A stretch of 64,000 nucleotides of DNA, taken from NCBI RefSeq assembly GCF_000315915.1, contig NC_020187.1, positions 1,302,001 through 1,366,000 on the forward strand, in the 5' to 3' direction. Numbering within the stretch: the first letter of the stretch is position 1; each line of letters begins with the position of its first letter. Both the position numbers and the translations under genes were made by a program. Positions 54,372 through 64,000 of the stretch are shown one piece after another. Below the pieces are notes generated by a model. The model was not told the DNA's origin, did not search any database, and worked only from the letters and a program-made list of their open reading frames with translations. This DNA is from Henningerozyma blattae CBS 6284 (Eukaryota > Ascomycota > Saccharomycetes > Saccharomycetales > Saccharomycetaceae).

Positions 54372-55000
54372 ATTTTTCTACTTCAATAGATTACAACCAG
54401 ATATATACGGTATTAGTTTACACAACTACCCTTTAATGAATGCCTTAGTTTGGTGAAATCGATTAATAATTGTAAGAGTCTATGTACAATAACAAAATAA
54501 TTATTATTTCACGTAAATTTAACAAAGTTTTCCCATTGTTATTCACCAAACGGCAATTTGTTTTATTTACACTTTCTGGGAAACGGATCGGGAAATTTGT
54601 TCCATACAAAATAAATAATCATCCAGATGACTTTAAATCTAATAAATGAAATATTATTGAGTATATTGTGTATTTGTTATATACTAATAAATACTCGGCT
54701 AGATAGATATCTCAGCATTTAAACGATTGTATATCTTTTTGTTTAATTATTTATTCATAGCTTCCTATATATTCAAATGTGGTAAAAAGAATAATATGAA
54801 TTTATCTGTAGAGAAAAGATATGCTACGTTACGATAATATATAATGATAAATTAGTTTACAAACTTTTAATTTGTTATATAATATAAAAAGAATAATTAT
54901 TGAATAATTGGATAATTGCTTACTTTTAATGGATTTCTTAGTATACATTTTATGGTTTTTACTTTTGGCGTGATGATAATGGTTTGATATTAACAGTTAT
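54372..55000. other. Intergenic: CEX1 promoter and NOP15 3' region
   Basis: About 630 A+T-rich bases. No gene, RNA or clear element is visible. Confidence 0.5.
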
Positions 55001-55648
55001 TCACCACTTAAAAGTAATACCTGCTTCAGTTAATTTATTAACTCTTTTTTCGTGATTGGCCTTAGCCTTCTCTTTTAATTCTTTAGAAGATTTTTTAACT
55101 GGAGTCTCAGCAAAAACTCTCTTTTTGTATCTGTATAATTTTTCAATTTTGGAGCCCTTTGCTAGGAGACGTACCTGTAGTAAGTGGCCCATCAATAAAT
55201 AGTTGTTCATAGTCTCTTGAGCAATTTTAGCATCTTCCTTGTTGACAAACTCGACGAAACCATAATGTCTAGAGTTACCGGATTTCTTATTCCTTGCTAA
55301 CCTAGATTCTATTAAATCACCAAATTGGGAGAAGTATTTGTTTAGTTCTCTTTCATGAAAACCTTGAGGTAGTCTACTAACATAGATGATATTAGAGTAT
55401 TGGTCATTATCAGAATCCTTCTTTTTGGATTCTTTCTTTTTGTTTAATTTTTTGATTTGATGAGTAGATAATTTAGAAGTACTTCCATCTTCAGCTTCAT
55501 CAGCAGATGATAACCCTTCAATTTCGTCTTCAGATTCGGACCCAGATGAATGAACTGATAGGTTATCTTCGACTGGTGCTTGTTCTTCAACAACTTCAGT
55601 CACTTTCTTTTCTGTTGATTTACTAGAGTTCTTGGTGCTTTTGGACAT
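55001..55648 (-). CDS. NOP15: RRM protein Nop15, 60S ribosome biogenesis
   Basis: A 215-residue protein (220 in S. cerevisiae YNL110C). An acidic Ser-rich N-terminus precedes one RNA-recognition motif at about residues 84-165, with RNP2 IIYVSRL and RNP1 RHYGFVEF. The C-terminus is basic and ends in the conserved LTEAGITFKW. Nop15 binds pre-rRNA at ITS2 and is needed for 27S pre-rRNA processing and cytokinesis. Its promoter carries an exact PAC element with an RRPE next to it. Confidence 0.95.
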   Translation of the reverse strand: MSKSTKNSSKSTEKKVTEVVEEQAPVEDNLSVHSSGSESEDEIEGLSSADEAEDGSTSKLSTHQIKKLNKKKESKKKDSDNDQYSNIIYVSRLPQGFHERELNKYFSQFGDLIESRLARNKKSGNSRHYGFVEFVNKEDAKIAQETMNNYLLMGHLLQVRLLAKGSKIEKLYRYKKRVFAETPVKKSSKELKEKAKANHEKRVNKLTEAGITFKW

Positions 55649-56108
55649 GCTTTTTATGATATATAAATATAATTATTTTGATGGTATAGTTTTATTATTT
55701 TAAAAAAAAAGAATACAGTTTATATGTAATACAAAGTTCCTTAATATAGAAGCTTTCTTTGAAATAATCTAATTGATTTCGAAATTGCGATGCCCTGCGA
55801 TGAGCTGCGAAATTTTTCAAATTTTCCAAAAAAAAAAATCGAAAAAATAGTAATTTAATACGAAACAGTTAAAAAGTAACCGAATAAAAGATTGCTTTAA
55901 TTTAATTAGTCGACAAGAAATAATTTATAAAAACTTAGTATGGTACTTATGTGTGAGATTAATATTTATTATCCTTATATATATATATATATATGTACGT
56001 ATATACTATGCATGTTTAGTTTACAATGAGTTATAAAGTAATATGAAGGGTATTTAGAGAAAGTATTGGATTACTGAAAGTTCCAATAAGCTAAGCCCAG
56101 GTATCCCA
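55649..56108. promoter_or_regulatory. NOP15 promoter and INP52/53 3' region
   Basis: About 460 bases. PAC (55797-55806) and RRPE (55810-55819) lie about 150 bases upstream of NOP15. A 19-base (TA)n tract (55976-55994) lies towards the INP52/53 end. Confidence 0.6.
55797..55819 (+). promoter_or_regulatory. PAC plus RRPE pair upstream of NOP15
   Basis: GCGATGAGCT (55797-55806) is an exact PAC consensus. AAATTTTTCA (55810-55819), read on the other strand as TGAAAAATTT, matches RRPE. A partial second PAC (GCGATGCCCT) precedes it. The close PAC-RRPE pair is the hallmark of ribosome-biogenesis promoters (Dot6/Tod6 and Stb3). Confidence 0.75.
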
Positions 56109-59100
56109 CTATTTCGGAGTTAGAGGCTTCCATGAATCCATACCAAGATGTTCAATTCCCGCTTTTTTGGCAGGAACTGCAGGTGGCACTTTGTGAGGTT
56201 TGTCTTTAGGAGCTGCAGGCGTAGTAGTTGATGTCTCATTTTCATGGGTTTCTCTCTCGGGAGTTGATGTAGCTGACTCAGCACGCTTTGAGTGAGATGG
56301 TGGAGGTGGAGGTGGTAGATTTCCTCTGCCAGTTTGTTTTGGAGTTACAGGATCGATTTTTTCCTTTTCAAAACCTTCTGGTTTAGGTTTTACAGGTGGA
56401 GGAGTAACACTCTTATTTTTTGGTTTTAAAGGTTCTATTTTAGAAGGAGTAACTCCGCTAGTAAGACTTGGTGGAGATTTCAATCTAGAAGGTGGAGGTG
56501 ATGGAGTGGTCTTAGAGACAGATGCTCTGCTATTATCACTTGAGTTTTTCGGTTGTAGAATAGTATCAGAAAATCCTGGTGGTAAAGGCTTCCTAGCCTT
56601 TGGAGGAGCAGGAGCATTATGAACATCTTTCATAGTCAAGGCATCATCATCATCATTTAGTGTCTTCTTCACTGTATTGGAATCGTTTACAGAAGCAAAA
56701 GATGAGAATGATGATAGCGATGAGGATTTAGAGAGATCAGCATTCTGTAGAATAGAAGTAGATGCGCCTCTGCTTGTTGGCTGAGGTGGAGATGAAATAG
56801 CAGCTCCATTTCTAGAAGCTGGTGGAGGTGGGGGTGGTAATCTATGTCTATTATTCGTCTCTACAACAGATGGGCTATTTTTTCTTGCTTTTAAAGGTAT
56901 ATTAGAGAGAGAGTTGCTTGATGGGGAAGAGAAAGCAGAAGAGAGGTCTGATGAACTATTTTCTTGATGTGGCTTAATAGTTGATGGGCTATCTAGATCT
57001 AATAAAGTAACGCCTGTAGGAGGGGACAAGGATTCACGTCTACGTCTTTCGATATCTATGAGATTACCCACTTGTACATCTGGTAAGTCTGGGTGAGCTT
57101 CTTTGTAATCTTTGTAAAGCTTTTTCTGAAGATCCAATTTTACCGCCTCATTAATGTTCATAACTTGAGCTCTATAGGCAGCATACACTGGTCTATGATC
57201 ACTAATTAGTAAATGTGCATCTGAGTAAGCTAATGGGTGTAAATTAGAACCTCGGTAAACAATTCTATCTGTCCAGGAAGGTGTTCTAGCTTTTTCAGAA
57301 GTATCGTATATATCTGTTCCTAAATCATACTTATATGTAGGGCGGAACTTCAATGAAGGTTCTTTAAAGCCTTTGAAAACAACGCCGGCATTTATTTCTT
57401 GTGTTAGTTGATCATACTTCAATAATCTGTCGATATATCCCTCACGTTGGGCAGCTAACTCACGTCTAACCTCTTCATTAGCTAAACTGATTCTATAGTT
57501 TAAATCACCTAACCAGAAAATTGAATCATGATGTGGAACTGTTTTAGATCTTGAAAATATAATAGATTTTATAATAGATTCGAAATCAGAACGGCGTTCT
57601 TCAACATTATTTGCACCTGCAGAAAAATGAGCGTTTACGAAGCAAAAAGATGTTCCGCCATAATCAAATCTAATTGCCACTGCACCTTTGTTACCAGTCA
57701 TACCACCAAAGCCGGTTTTTTTTGAGGAACCTTCCACTTGCTTGATATATTTTGCCTTGTCTGCTTTCACAAAAAATAAGATCATCAAAGAGGACATTTG
57801 TTCAACTCTCAAAAGCATATATTTCTCACCGTATTGGCTCAAACATTCACTAACTAATTGTTGCCAAAAAGAACTTTTCGAATAATCAGCATTTAAAATA
57901 GAGCCAGCGGTCAATTCAATTACCTCCTGTAAACCTAAAACTACCATATCAGGTATAAATTTATCACCAATTGGAAATAACCATTTTGACAAATCAGCAT
58001 TCCTCGATATACCATTTGCATTTAAAGTACCAACCAAAATATTTGCTGAGGAATAAGAAATAAACTTATCCTTCAATGTATCTAATTGAGCAGTAATGTA
58101 TTCATTAACTGGATCGTACAATTGAACAGGCTTTTGATGTGGTAATCTGCCTAAAAGTGCATCGATGTTCTGTTGTTTACCTTTATCCATAAAATTATTA
58201 ATATACATTCTGGACACAGATTTAGTGGCGTCTGATAATGCACCTGCAATAGACATCTTACCCTTTCTTGAGAATGAAGATTTCAAAGCATTTGTACCAG
58301 TATAAATTTGTGAAACTTGATCACCATGGTCAGCCCATAAGGTATTGTGTTGGCTAACAAAATTATCGTCATCTACATATGCATTGGGCTTAATAAGTTG
58401 GAAATCTTCCAAAAATAATTTAAACGCAGCTAATGAGATCGTTTGTTGTACTAAATTTGTTCTGTCTAAACAATCTAAACAATTTGTTCTAAAGATACCT
58501 TGCTGTTCTGAAATGATTTTTTTCTCCTTAACATCGTAAGAAAAATAACCATAATTTAATATTGCGTCCATGACTAATGGCAAAATTTTTTTAACACCAG
58601 AAAACCCTTCTTGTGAGGTCTCACGATGGAAATCAAATTCGGTTAGAAAGACATCAATGCCTAATTGAAATTTTTCAGATTGTTGCAAATGTTTCTTATA
58701 TCGTTGAGATAACTCAATCTCTGAAGATTTAGTCGATAATAGATTAACAACATTAATGGTACCATATTTATCATTTAATTTTGTAAAATGTTTATCGAAT
58801 ACAGGTTGAGTAGCTTCGACCGATCTTGTGATTTGAACCTTAGGGTTCAATAATGAAGTATCTTGTTCCCAAAACACAGGGATACTACCTCTAATCTGTG
58901 TAAACGCATAACAATATTGAGAAGAAAACATAATAAATTCTGTTTCAACAAAATTAGCCACATTGGAATCATCATCAACACCACGGGCATTAAATCTAGT
59001 GCCTGCTCTCTTCCAACTTTGTTTTGAAATAATTGTTACAGCTATCTTTAATTGTCTAACATATGTTACAAAAGTTTCTGCAAACCCACGGATAATTGTT

Positions 59101-59780
59101 GTTAAAAAGCCTTCTTCATCTAAAATTTGTCTATCATTCTCATCTAATCTATTTCTATAAGTAACTACTTCTTGCATTAGAAAAGAATTCCACATATACT
59201 CTTCTTCGAAATTATCTGAACTTAAAGTATGATCACTGTAACCACGATTTTGTAAGGTTGAAGTCAAATCAAAATCAGAACTATAATAGAATGAACCGTT
59301 TGATAATAATTTTCTAATTTCAAAACATGGATGTCTAGGAAAAGTTTCATGGAAATCAGAACCAGGCATATTTCCGCCTGTTATACTTCCACCTGCAGAA
59401 GGATCTTCATTGATTGCAGGATACCCACTAGAATCAATCTCTACAAAATCCCATAATGAATCATTTAAACAGAAAAATTCAATACCTAGAATTTTATTAA
59501 CTGTTTGTTTAGGTATTGGTTGTGCAACTTTTGATTTTGATGTAATTGTACCGATAAATATCAAACCATTTATCTCGACTAGACCGATGAATCCCTCGAT
59601 TTTATAATTTGATAGTTTCTTATAGCCCTGATTAGCTAATTGTTTTTTCGGTGTTAATTCAATAGAGCATAAGGGTTTTGACTCTGACTTTTTAGAACTT
59701 ACACATTTGATCACTAAAGCGTACGATTCTGATACAATGGCAATTTTTCTTTCTGGTTGTTTTGATAATAAAATTAGCAT
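56109..59780 (-). CDS. INP52: Synaptojanin-type polyphosphoinositide phosphatase Inp52/Inp53
   Basis: A 1223-residue protein (1183 in Inp52, 1107 in Inp53). The N-terminal Sac1 domain (about 1-520) has an intact CX5RT active site, NCLDCLDRTN near residue 435, which rules out the Inp51 type. The 5-phosphatase domain (about 570-880) keeps WLGDLNYRI near 755, PSWTDRIVYRG near 845 and SDHRPVYAAY near 861. The last 300 residues are Pro/Ser-rich with polyproline runs for SH3 partners. It dephosphorylates PI(4,5)P2 and other phosphoinositides in endocytosis and Golgi-endosome traffic. The locus is ancestral to both INP52 (YNL106C) and INP53 (YOR109W); I cannot choose firmly. Confidence 0.92.
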   Translation of the reverse strand: MLILLSKQPERKIAIVSESYALVIKCVSSKKSESKPLCSIELTPKKQLANQGYKKLSNYKIEGFIGLVEINGLIFIGTITSKSKVAQPIPKQTVNKILGIEFFCLNDSLWDFVEIDSSGYPAINEDPSAGGSITGGNMPGSDFHETFPRHPCFEIRKLLSNGSFYYSSDFDLTSTLQNRGYSDHTLSSDNFEEEYMWNSFLMQEVVTYRNRLDENDRQILDEEGFLTTIIRGFAETFVTYVRQLKIAVTIISKQSWKRAGTRFNARGVDDDSNVANFVETEFIMFSSQYCYAFTQIRGSIPVFWEQDTSLLNPKVQITRSVEATQPVFDKHFTKLNDKYGTINVVNLLSTKSSEIELSQRYKKHLQQSEKFQLGIDVFLTEFDFHRETSQEGFSGVKKILPLVMDAILNYGYFSYDVKEKKIISEQQGIFRTNCLDCLDRTNLVQQTISLAAFKLFLEDFQLIKPNAYVDDDNFVSQHNTLWADHGDQVSQIYTGTNALKSSFSRKGKMSIAGALSDATKSVSRMYINNFMDKGKQQNIDALLGRLPHQKPVQLYDPVNEYITAQLDTLKDKFISYSSANILVGTLNANGISRNADLSKWLFPIGDKFIPDMVVLGLQEVIELTAGSILNADYSKSSFWQQLVSECLSQYGEKYMLLRVEQMSSLMILFFVKADKAKYIKQVEGSSKKTGFGGMTGNKGAVAIRFDYGGTSFCFVNAHFSAGANNVEERRSDFESIIKSIIFSRSKTVPHHDSIFWLGDLNYRISLANEEVRRELAAQREGYIDRLLKYDQLTQEINAGVVFKGFKEPSLKFRPTYKYDLGTDIYDTSEKARTPSWTDRIVYRGSNLHPLAYSDAHLLISDHRPVYAAYRAQVMNINEAVKLDLQKKLYKDYKEAHPDLPDVQVGNLIDIERRRRESLSPPTGVTLLDLDSPSTIKPHQENSSSDLSSAFSSPSSNSLSNIPLKARKNSPSVVETNNRHRLPPPPPPASRNGAAISSPPQPTSRGASTSILQNADLSKSSSLSSFSSFASVNDSNTVKKTLNDDDDALTMKDVHNAPAPPKARKPLPPGFSDTILQPKNSSDNSRASVSKTTPSPPPSRLKSPPSLTSGVTPSKIEPLKPKNKSVTPPPVKPKPEGFEKEKIDPVTPKQTGRGNLPPPPPPSHSKRAESATSTPERETHENETSTTTPAAPKDKPHKVPPAVPAKKAGIEHLGMDSWKPLTPK

Positions 59781-60743
59781 AGTTTATTTAATGAAAGAAA
59801 GGAGTTGGTATTATCTGAGAAATACGTTTATAAAAAAATGTGTGAATAACAAAATAATTAAATAGAATTGGACAGGGAAAAAATAATTGTTCTTTTGTAG
59901 TATATCTTTTTATTTTCAATTATATTCAAATTTAATAACTTTTAGGGAAAGTAAGATCAGTTAATTTGGTAGATCTCATAAATTAAGGAATGATATAACA
60001 CGAAAATAAATCTAGTTAATTAGTCGATTCTTTATATATAGCGATCACTTATAAAAAGCTGACCTTTAATAGTACAATAGTGATATTACAATACTAAAGT
60101 ATCCAATATTTTTATGTATAAATATTGATTGTTTTTTTTTCTTATTCTTGTTTTTGTTATTTCGATCTCTCTTATTTTCATTTTTTCAAATGTAGCAAAG
60201 TCAAACAAAGTAGTGCTATGCCCCTTTTCAAAAAATTCCCACTTCTTGTCACGTTGGGTTCGATTCTGGAAAGTGTCTTGTTTTGTGTTCAAATATATAT
60301 AAAGCTAGGAATTTATAATTATTTATTAAATATAAAATATCACTATGTGTATGCATATATATATTCTGGATATTAATATTCTATAGTCAAGTAGACATAC
60401 CTAGACATATATACTTGGCGATGATGACTGGGCAATTGGTATGCTCACAGAATGCATTTTTGAGTGTTCAGATTCGTGTGGGGTAGAGAGATACATGGTT
60501 CTTGTCGTTATGCTAAATCACACATATCAGTTCAATATTCGTTTCCATTAAGCTGAAATTTTGGCATTTTTTGTATTAATGTGATGATAGCAGATTTGGT
60601 AAATATTGTAAAAAATATAAAAAAAAATACTAGTAACTAAGATATAACAGCCTTTTCCTCAGACTATCTCTAGAACGTTAATAAAAATCATTAAGAGAGA
60701 AAACTAGTGAAATCAGAATAAATAGTGTTTACTGAGAGTATTA
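59781..60743. other. Intergenic: INP52/53 promoter and VAM3 3' region
   Basis: About 960 A+T-rich bases. One spot (60258-60268) resembles a tRNA B box, but no tRNA can be folded around it. Open frames here are short and lack homology signs. Confidence 0.5.
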
Positions 60744-61655
60744 TTATGCCAATAGTAGCATGAATAATATTACAAAAAACAGAATTATCAATACCCAAAT
60801 GGAGCAACGCATTCTTGAACGTTGATGATTCTCTGCCTGTAGTAATTGTGTATTAGCAGCTTCTGCATTATCTCTCAATTGTCCAATGTTACCTTCGATG
60901 GTATCAATTTGCTCACCTTGTTGAGTTACTAGGCTTCCCAATTGTTTAAATATTGCATTAACTTCCCCTACATTATGATGTATTCTCGATATTTCTGCTG
61001 CTCGTTCTGTTTCTATAATTGTTTGATAATCTAATTCTTGTTGTAATATTGGATCAGCTTCAGTTTGCTGTAGTAATTGTCGTTGAGAGTCGCTCCTTAT
61101 TAAAGGGGTTTCTTCATTTATATTCATCGATACATAACCATTGCCATCTGTTGTTGTAGTGGTGGATACAACTGTTTTCTTAATAGGTTTTTGGTTTTCT
61201 AATTGCTTTCTCAATTTTATTTGTAAATTTTTTATTTTAGTCCACTCAAGATTTAAGCTTTTCAAATCATTCTTCAATATTTTAAAATCATTTTTTAAAT
61301 TGTTGAAATTTGCTAAATTTATTAAACGATTGATATTTAAATTGACGAAGTTTTCGATATCATTGGATTGTTTGAACAGATTATCAATCTCTAGTTCAGA
61401 TTTAATACTTGCATTAGCATTGATATTTTTACCAATGTCTGTGGAAGCACTTGCAATATTGATTTTTCTTTTCAAATTATTTATATTATGAGCCAAAGTT
61501 TCTATATTCTCGGTGACTTCATTATAGCCCACTTTGAACTCATTGGTATGGTTATTGGAAGAGGAAAATGAATCATTAGTTTTAGAGTGATAATGACTTT
61601 CATCCTCGGAAGAAGTGGTATTTAAATTCACATGAGCTCCAATATCATACGACAT
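60744..61655 (-). CDS. VAM3: Vacuolar syntaxin (Qa-SNARE) Vam3
   Basis: A 303-residue tail-anchored syntaxin (283 in S. cerevisiae YOR106W). The N-terminal helical domain covers about 40-155. An acidic dileucine-type signal EETPLI at 181-186 matches the AP-3 sorting signal of Vam3 and separates it from Pep12. The SNARE helix runs from about 215 to 275 (IHHNVGEVNAIFKQLGSLVT) with the zero-layer glutamine at about 246 in QQGEQIDTIEGN. One membrane anchor at 283-302 ends the protein. Vam3 drives homotypic vacuole fusion and late endosome-vacuole fusion. Divergent from another vacuolar protein gene, AVT4. Confidence 0.94.
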   Translation of the reverse strand: MSYDIGAHVNLNTTSSEDESHYHSKTNDSFSSSNNHTNEFKVGYNEVTENIETLAHNINNLKRKINIASASTDIGKNINANASIKSELEIDNLFKQSNDIENFVNLNINRLINLANFNNLKNDFKILKNDLKSLNLEWTKIKNLQIKLRKQLENQKPIKKTVVSTTTTTDGNGYVSMNINEETPLIRSDSQRQLLQQTEADPILQQELDYQTIIETERAAEISRIHHNVGEVNAIFKQLGSLVTQQGEQIDTIEGNIGQLRDNAEAANTQLLQAENHQRSRMRCSIWVLIILFFVILFMLLLA

Positions 61656-62051
61656 ATTGAAAATAAGCGAAAGTAGGGTACAGATATGATTAATGGAGTC
61701 AAATATATGGATTGGCTAAAAGGTTTTCTCGAGTGTCGTGAAAAGTTTGTTAGTGGTTGTTTTTTTGTTTGCAATTAAATATAAACTATCACATCTAATA
61801 ATAGTAATAAAAATGTATAAATTAAATAATATTTCAGAGAGGAATGAAATCCGGACTGTTCCACCCACTATAAGAAGTAAAAGATCACGAAATTAAAAAA
61901 ATGAAAAAAAATAAAAAAAAAGAAGACGATGATATAACTGTTAAAAAGATTGTGGGGTTACTTTGATATTTACTTATAAACTTTTTTGCATAATAATAAT
62001 ATTCAAAAAAATAAAATCAAACTTTATTTTTAAAGCAACGAATGATATACT
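61656..62051. promoter_or_regulatory. Divergent promoter region of VAM3 and AVT4
   Basis: About 400 A+T-rich bases shared by two genes for vacuolar membrane proteins. A-rich runs near 61897-61923. No definite factor site is visible. Confidence 0.45.
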
Positions 62052-64000
62052 ATGGTTAATTCAAGAAATATACCTAATAGAAATAATGTCAGAAGTGGAT
62101 ATAGCACAGGCGATGTCACTGGTAGTCCCAAAAAGGGAATTAACATAAATAGAGCCACACAAAGTAATTCACAAAATATAAATATACGTGATATGCCCAG
62201 TAGTAACAGTCTCAAGATAAATAGAGGATTAAGCGGAAGTTTGAAAATTAAGCCTACAATGGGAATGCAAATAAGTAATTCCAAAGTACTTATAGATATT
62301 TCGTCACCAAACTTTCAAACACCAAATGATGCAGATCATGAAGAAATCATTAATTCATTGAGGACTAATTACATGAACGATTTTTTTAAGATTAACAAGG
62401 GTGTCAATAATGGTTGTTCGAAGCCAGATGATGAAGCTGTAATAGATGATGATTATAGAAGTATCGATGCTCAATCAGCTACTCTTAACAAAGAAATGTC
62501 AGTTGAAGAAACTTTTGATGCTGCTATTGGTAGTGTTGGTGGTGATATTACAAGAGAAATATATAAATTGGCAGCAGGGAATGGTAGAAGTGATAGTATT
62601 AGTTCCCATATAAAATTCGGTAATAATACTAATAACAATAATAATACTAATAGTAATGTTAGTATTCATAGTGGCAATGATGTAAATAGTTTAAAACATA
62701 AAAAATCATTGGTTTTAGAAGATATACGACTGTCAGATGAACGGTCAAGAAGAAAAAGTGTTGCAGGTGGCTTGCAAGTTCCTGGTGGTTTTCGTAGAGA
62801 GTACATTGTGAATAAGAGAAGAAATTATGATTCTATAAGAGGTAATTCATCTTCAAATCTGAATTCTTATAATAACGCCGTTGAACGAAGAAATGAAGAA
62901 GAATCAGAGACTATTCCCTTTTTGACTCGTAATTTCATGGAATTTTTATATATATATGGACATTTTGCGGGTGAGTCATTCGAAGATGATTTTATTGAGC
63001 CTGAAGAAGGATCACTTGAACAAGAAGGGAATATTGAAGATTTAGAGACAGGTCAACTATTAATACCAATCCGTAATGAACAAATTCTTAATAGGGCCAA
63101 AGGCAAAACCTCAACGAAAAAAGCCTTTTTTTTATTATTAAAATCTTTTATTGGTACTGGTATATTATTTTTACCTAACGCATTTTCCAAAGGTGGTTTA
63201 ATTTTTTCTAATGTTTTAATCATTATATTTGGATTCTATTCATATTATTGTTATATGTTATTAATCAAATGTAAACGATATTCGCAAGTTTCATCATTTG
63301 GTGAAATGGGGAATAAATTATATGGGCCATTAATGCAGAAAATCATTTTATTTTCTATTATGATTTCACAAATTGGATTTTCATGTGCATATATTATCTT
63401 TACAAGTACAAATTTGAATTATTTTTTCCAACAATATCCATTAACAGAAAAATTAGATTTCAATTTCTTTTTAATCTTTCAATTAATCTTATTTATCCCA
63501 TTATCATTTGTAAGAAATATCAGTAAACTAAGTGTACCTTCTTTGGTAGCTAATTTAATGATCATAATTGGATTAATGATAGTCATTTATTATTGTGTCA
63601 AACAATTTACCGTTGATATGGGGTTTCATATGGCAAACGGAGTGGAAATATTTTTTAACAGGCAAGATTGGAGCATATTTGTCGGTACTGCAATCTTTGC
63701 ATTTGAAGGGATTGGGTTATTAATTCCTATCGAAGAATCCATGGCAAAACCTGAAGAATTTGGGAAAGTTCTTGGAGGTGTCATCGGGTGTGTCACTAGT
63801 TTGTTTATTTTAATCGGTAGTATGGGTTACGTCACATATGGTGAAGATATCAATACAGTAATATTAATCAATCTACCTAACGATAAGGTGACAGTTCAAA
63901 GTATCCAATTGCTATATTCAATAGCAATCATGTTATCAATTCCATTACAAATATTTCCTGCCATAAAAATTATTGAAAATTTTATTATCAATTATGGTGT
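62052..64000 (+). CDS. AVT4: Vacuolar amino acid exporter Avt4 (3' end beyond window)
   Basis: The frame is open from ATG 62052 to the window edge, giving 649 residues so far; S. cerevisiae Avt4 (YNL101W) has 713, so the C-terminal part is outside. The first 350 or so residues are polar and Asn/Ser-rich, the long cytosolic N-terminus of the Avt3/Avt4 type. The amino acid/auxin permease domain then starts with KKAFFLLLKSFIGTGILFLPN and continues through several membrane segments, including FAFEGIGLLIPIEESMAKP. It exports neutral and basic amino acids from the vacuole. Synteny with VAM3 and INP52 supports AVT4 over AVT3. Confidence 0.93.
   Translation, partial: MVNSRNIPNRNNVRSGYSTGDVTGSPKKGININRATQSNSQNINIRDMPSSNSLKINRGLSGSLKIKPTMGMQISNSKVLIDISSPNFQTPNDADHEEIINSLRTNYMNDFFKINKGVNNGCSKPDDEAVIDDDYRSIDAQSATLNKEMSVEETFDAAIGSVGGDITREIYKLAAGNGRSDSISSHIKFGNNTNNNNNTNSNVSIHSGNDVNSLKHKKSLVLEDIRLSDERSRRKSVAGGLQVPGGFRREYIVNKRRNYDSIRGNSSSNLNSYNNAVERRNEEESETIPFLTRNFMEFLYIYGHFAGESFEDDFIEPEEGSLEQEGNIEDLETGQLLIPIRNEQILNRAKGKTSTKKAFFLLLKSFIGTGILFLPNAFSKGGLIFSNVLIIIFGFYSYYCYMLLIKCKRYSQVSSFGEMGNKLYGPLMQKIILFSIMISQIGFSCAYIIFTSTNLNYFFQQYPLTEKLDFNFFLIFQLILFIPLSFVRNISKLSVPSLVANLMIIIGLMIVIYYCVKQFTVDMGFHMANGVEIFFNRQDWSIFVGTAIFAFEGIGLLIPIEESMAKPEEFGKVLGGVIGCVTSLFILIGSMGYVTYGEDINTVILINLPNDKVTVQSIQLLYSIAIMLSIPLQIFPAIKIIENFIINYG

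Noticed and set aside
60240..60285. tRNA B-box-like GGTTCGATTCT
   Set aside because: The flanking bases do not form a T-arm stem, and no acceptor stem or A box at proper spacing could be found.

Overview
This is a nuclear chromosome segment from a budding yeast of the family Saccharomycetaceae. Every substantial open frame reads with the standard genetic code into a recognisable orthologue of a Saccharomyces cerevisiae gene. The DNA is strongly A+T-rich with many poly-A/T and (AT)n tracts. Genes are single, closely packed and almost intron-free. The one clear intron, in DBP2, has a GTATGT donor and a TACTAAC branch site typical of this family. No bacterial, plasmid, viral or transposon gene, rRNA or tRNA gene was seen.

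The gene order mixes two S. cerevisiae sister tracks left by the whole-genome duplication. Block 1 (1-14592) reads SPN1(end)-RPS23-NAT3-YPR127W-YLH47-CTR1-SHY1-YGR111W-AXL1, which interleaves chromosome XVI (YPR122-133) with chromosome VII (YGR111-118). Block 2 (15522-64000) reads SPC98-ESBP6-ESBP6-MSH1-SET1-ORC6-NMA111-TOM70-NCS2-DCP2-BZZ1-TRS33-DBP2-CEX1-NOP15-INP52/53-VAM3-AVT4, which interleaves chromosome XIV (YNL101-126) with VIII (YHR114-120) and then XV (YOR106-115). As far as I recall the S. cerevisiae strands, the relative orientations are conserved throughout. Several genes expected in the ancestral order are missing (for example SCD6, ANT1, NAF1, DMA1/2, COX23). I infer a post-duplication species outside the genus Saccharomyces, for example from Tetrapisispora, Vanderwaltozyma, Kazachstania or Naumovozyma, but I cannot name it. 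The one clear break in ancestral order is between AXL1 and SPC98.

The genes are independent housekeeping units, not an operon or gene cluster with one function. Themes are ribosome biogenesis (RPS23, DBP2, NOP15), mitochondrial biogenesis (YLH47, SHY1, MSH1, TOM70), membrane traffic and vacuole (TRS33, INP52/53, VAM3, AVT4, BZZ1), transport (CTR1, the ESBP6 pair), chromatin and replication (SET1, ORC6), spindle pole (SPC98), mRNA decay (DCP2) and tRNA biology (NCS2, CEX1).

I did not find a new multi-gene system. The points most worth a second look are small. They are a CGG-dense patch with a perfect 16-bp palindrome upstream of the second ESBP6, a perfect 14-bp-arm inverted repeat just upstream of SPC98, and a G-quadruplex-capable run upstream of TRS33. 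Others are the retained late DBP2 intron beside an intronless RPS23, an AT-hook in ORC6, and short in-frame tandem repeats in TRS33 and CEX1.
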